DNA from: Verpa conica
Taxonomy: Eukaryota; Ascomycota; Pezizomycetes; Pezizales; Morchellaceae
Assembly (NCBI GenBank): GCA_033030425.1
Contig: JAUFSD010000001.1
Coordinates: 310,001-374,000 of the forward strand
Reading direction: 5' to 3'
Length of the DNA stretch: 64,000 nt
Shown: in pieces, positions 61,401 through 64,000 of the stretch
How the letters are laid out: the number at the start of each line of letters is the position of its first letter
How positions within the stretch are numbered: position 1 is the first letter of the stretch
Translations under genes and position numbers: made by a program
Notes under the pieces: model-generated
The model's database searches: none
The model's input: only the letters and a program-made list of their open reading frames with translations
Told to the model about the DNA's origin: nothing

Positions 61401-64000
61401 TTTGTAGTACCATAGAGTTTGACAAGTGGTGGGCGGTACTTGAACTCGCCCTAACATTTGTGCATGTTGATTTTCCCATAATCATTCACTATATATAGAT
61501 AAGTTTGTAGACGGCAAATAATGTAACGTGGGCATCTATTATTTGATGGGAATCAGTATATGCTTAAGCACTTAGAGTGATGAGTCTTTTCAAACAAGTA
61601 TATTCACTATTATAATTGGCACATGTATATGTAGCCTACTTGCTGCGCTTGCAGGTTTGTGGTTGGGTTTGATCATAGGCTATCACGCGACAACTCGGCT
61701 CGGTGAGAAGTTCAGACTATATACATACTCTCGAGAATAATTCATCGCACAGGGAGGCTTTACGACTGTTTCATTTGGCTACAAAGGTAACATACGATGT
61801 AGGTTTCTTTGTAGGGGTATAAATTTCGAGACTAAATATTATCTATTTGAGATAAGTGATTGGGTTGGGTCTCCGGGCCGGCCTCACTTGCTTTGACATG
61901 CGGGAGTTTGAATATCGCTCAGATTATGCCGCTTCGGCCAGCTGGGTATCATATTTCTGATAGATCGAGATACGATTCTTCTGTGAGATTATTGATTTTA
62001 TTGACTAAATAGGAGGCGAGATAGCGACCGGTGAAGAATATAATCATGTACGATAAAAAATGCCTGTGTGTGTGTTCCTAGGGCCAAAACCCTAGTAGTA
62101 CGAGTAAGGTTTGTTTGTTATTTAGTCACATTACATGATAGGCTAGTTTCTAATCATATGATTATAGATAGGTAGCTCTGATTTAATAGGTTTCGTTGTA
62201 AGTCAATACATATATCTCATAATGTTTGTGCTTGTATAGTTAATTAGTACATATGTTTTGTGCACTTAAAGCTCCATAGTAACTTTTTAGCTAGGATTAC
62301 TCGGTTTGGGTATCAGCGGAGGTATTAGTATGGAATATCATGCTCTCTTGGCTCCTTATCTTCATGATAATGGGCCGGATAGGCTTCACATGTTAGAAAA
62401 TCCTCGGGAACCTCTCACACACTAACCGAGAGCCCCTTAGTGATACGGTACCGTCTGATTCTAAAGTGCCTTGTGATGATATGCCTAGAGTTGTAGGGAG
62501 GGTGTGAGTGAGGGGTGTTGGTGGGTTAAGATAGGGTATGGTTTATGGGAGTTTTTGGTGGAACTTCGTTTAGGGGAGCAATCGCACTTATTGAGATATA
62601 TTCTCCTTACGGCGGTGCGGGTGCAGAGATTTCTATCATACGTTTTTTTTATAGTAAGCCGAGTAATCTTCAGGTGTGGGCCAGGTTATTGAGGGAATCA
62701 ACTGGAAGATTTAGGGGTATGCAGATCATGGGTGGCGAATAACAGTGAAGATGTAAAGAAGTAGCGAATCTAAGTTTGAGAAGATTCCAATTAAATTGGA
62801 GGAGTCGTAAGAGATAGAAGGTTAGAATTTCTAGCTTATTGCCGTGTTGTGTTGATAACATGCTGTAGTGATTAATACCACTAGATCGGTAAAAGTAGAG
62901 GTAACCTACATATCTTATTTCAGACCCCCACGCTTTCGGTATACTCCATAGTCTAAAAGACATTTTTTTTCTTTTCTTATGGTATTTACGCGGCCCGTGC
63001 ACCTAGCATTTTCATAAAGAAGTTGAGCAAGATAGTATTTTCTCAGCTCATCTTCGCACAAAATCTGATCTATTAATGTCGTTTTCTTGGAGTCATTATC
63101 GTATGCGCGGTTTAATTCTCACTTAGCGAAAGGTCAGCTGGGATAAGATAATATAGGTATTATAGTAGGTTTTGGTTAGTGAGTTATTTCCTTGGCTGAG
63201 CGGCTGACCCTAACCTTCATTCCTAAAACATTCTTAGTGGGAGTATCATTCAATAACGACCCGAGGCCGTCGCGAAGGTCAATAATATAGATAGCGAGGC
63301 GATATTTGCCATAATTTGAGCGTATAATTTGAGTGCATAAGTACTTGATCATAGTTTTTATGTTATAGGAATATATGTAGGAAAGGTAAACTAGTTTCAA
63401 CAGTAGATATTTGTACATAAGAACTTTGTGGCAGGGGACTCGAACACCAGGAATCAACAGGATATATAACGGCTGAAGTCTGATCAAGGTAGATTATTCC
63501 CGTACGCTTGGAACAAAGTATTGGAGTTATGCTAGGAATATTTTTCGAGAATAGGCTCTTAAAAACCCCTTTTATTAATAGGCTTTTAAACGGACGAGGT
63601 GTTAATTGTTTAAGTACCTGGCAGCACTTTTTTATGTTTTTTTTATTATAGATATTGACCGTAGTTCATTGCTGAGAGGTGATAAATGAGCACGAAAAGA
63701 CTCTAACCCCTCTTGAAGCCTGGGGTTAGGTATGTATAAATTAAGGATTCTCTAGAAGTAGTTTCTGGTATTGATAATTGTATGTTCTGGGGCTATCAGT
63801 TTTGGAGGCCACCATATATACATAGCAGAGGATAAGCCAGTCTACTGCGATGGGGTCATTGTTAAAATCAACACCCTTTGTAACTCCTCTCAAAGGATGT
63901 GTTCATTATATATTACCTCTCTATAGGATTTCCTAGTTAAGCACTGAAGCGTTGAATTAGGAAAAATCCCGCATGCATACCTAGTTCAAAGTCACCATTT
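52446..64000. other. 11.5-kb gene desert
   Basis: I find no supported protein or RNA gene. All open frames are short, mutually overlapping and without domains. Recognisable structure is limited to the TA-flanked inverted-repeat element at 57191-57458 and several poly-C/poly-G tracts (52574, 54514, 55923, 61144). No LTR, reverse transcriptase or transposase frame could be recognised, though heavily mutated remnants could be missed by eye. Confidence 0.5.
57191..57458. mobile_element. MITE with perfect 32-bp inverted repeats and TA duplication
   Basis: Arms 57193-57224 and 57425-57456 are perfect 32-bp inverted copies beginning CAAGTACACCAGCATAAG. TA flanks both ends, as left by Tc1/mariner-group transposition. 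The 200-bp interior has no open frame. Perfect arms mean recent insertion or recent mobilisation. Its ends differ from those of the 36171-36370 element, so they belong to different families. Confidence 0.75.

Noticed and set aside
1..64000. CRISPR arrays, bacterial operons, rRNA genes
   Set aside because: The window is eukaryotic; no regularly spaced repeats and no rRNA-like stretches were seen.

Overview
This window is nuclear DNA of a filamentous ascomycete (Pezizomycotina). The genes carry short introns of 47-93 nt with GT...AG ends and CTRAY-type branch sites, except for one 429-nt intron. The gene set is typically fungal: a Ccg-9 type trehalose phosphorylase, a CRZ1-type calcineurin-responsive zinc-finger factor, a Zn2Cys6 regulator, FAD-dependent glycerol-3-phosphate dehydrogenase, COX18, an ATX1-type copper chaperone and MLH3. 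Gene islands are separated by long gene-free stretches with small mobile-element traces. That fits a gene-sparse, transposon-rich genome such as a truffle-like Pezizomycete; the placement below Pezizomycotina is inference.

Layout. 1-561: 3' end of trehalose phosphorylase (+). 1943-3772: conserved multi-pass membrane protein (-). 3773-7108: no gene. 7109-12000: a compact island with a six-exon cytochrome P450 (+), COX18 (+) and, converging on them, an FAD-dependent oxidoreductase (-). 12000-17820: no gene, but one near-perfect fold-back element and a tRNA-like fragment. 17821-18201: orphan Lys/Glu-rich protein (+). 18202-20170: two retro-insertions flanked by target-site duplications. 20171-28155: ATX1 (+), then MLH3 (-) and CRZ1 (-). 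28156-32558: no supported gene. 32559-34896: five-exon mitochondrial glycerol-3-phosphate dehydrogenase (-). 36171-36370: small element with TA-flanked inverted repeats. 36772-38963: F-box/ankyrin gene whose 3' half has decayed. 38964-44850: gene-free, with two more retro-insertions and a tRNA-like fragment. 44852-45586: coiled-coil zinc-knuckle protein (-). 49702-52445: five-exon Zn2Cys6 regulator (-). 52446-64000: no supported gene, with one more TA-flanked element.

The genes do not form an obvious pathway cluster. Trehalose, glycerol-3-phosphate and calcium signalling genes concern carbon storage and stress, while COX18 and ATX1 both bear on copper and cytochrome oxidase, but they are not adjacent and no co-regulation can be read from the sequence.

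The most unusual signal is a family of retro-insertions flanked by 13-14 bp target-site duplications. Two carry a recognisable body (185 and 92 bp) and three consist of little more than the shared 3' tail (23-37 bp). One tail-only insertion sits exactly on the stop codon of the Zn2Cys6 gene. Exon boundaries were derived by reading splice signals and keeping conserved protein reading frames; no database search was run.
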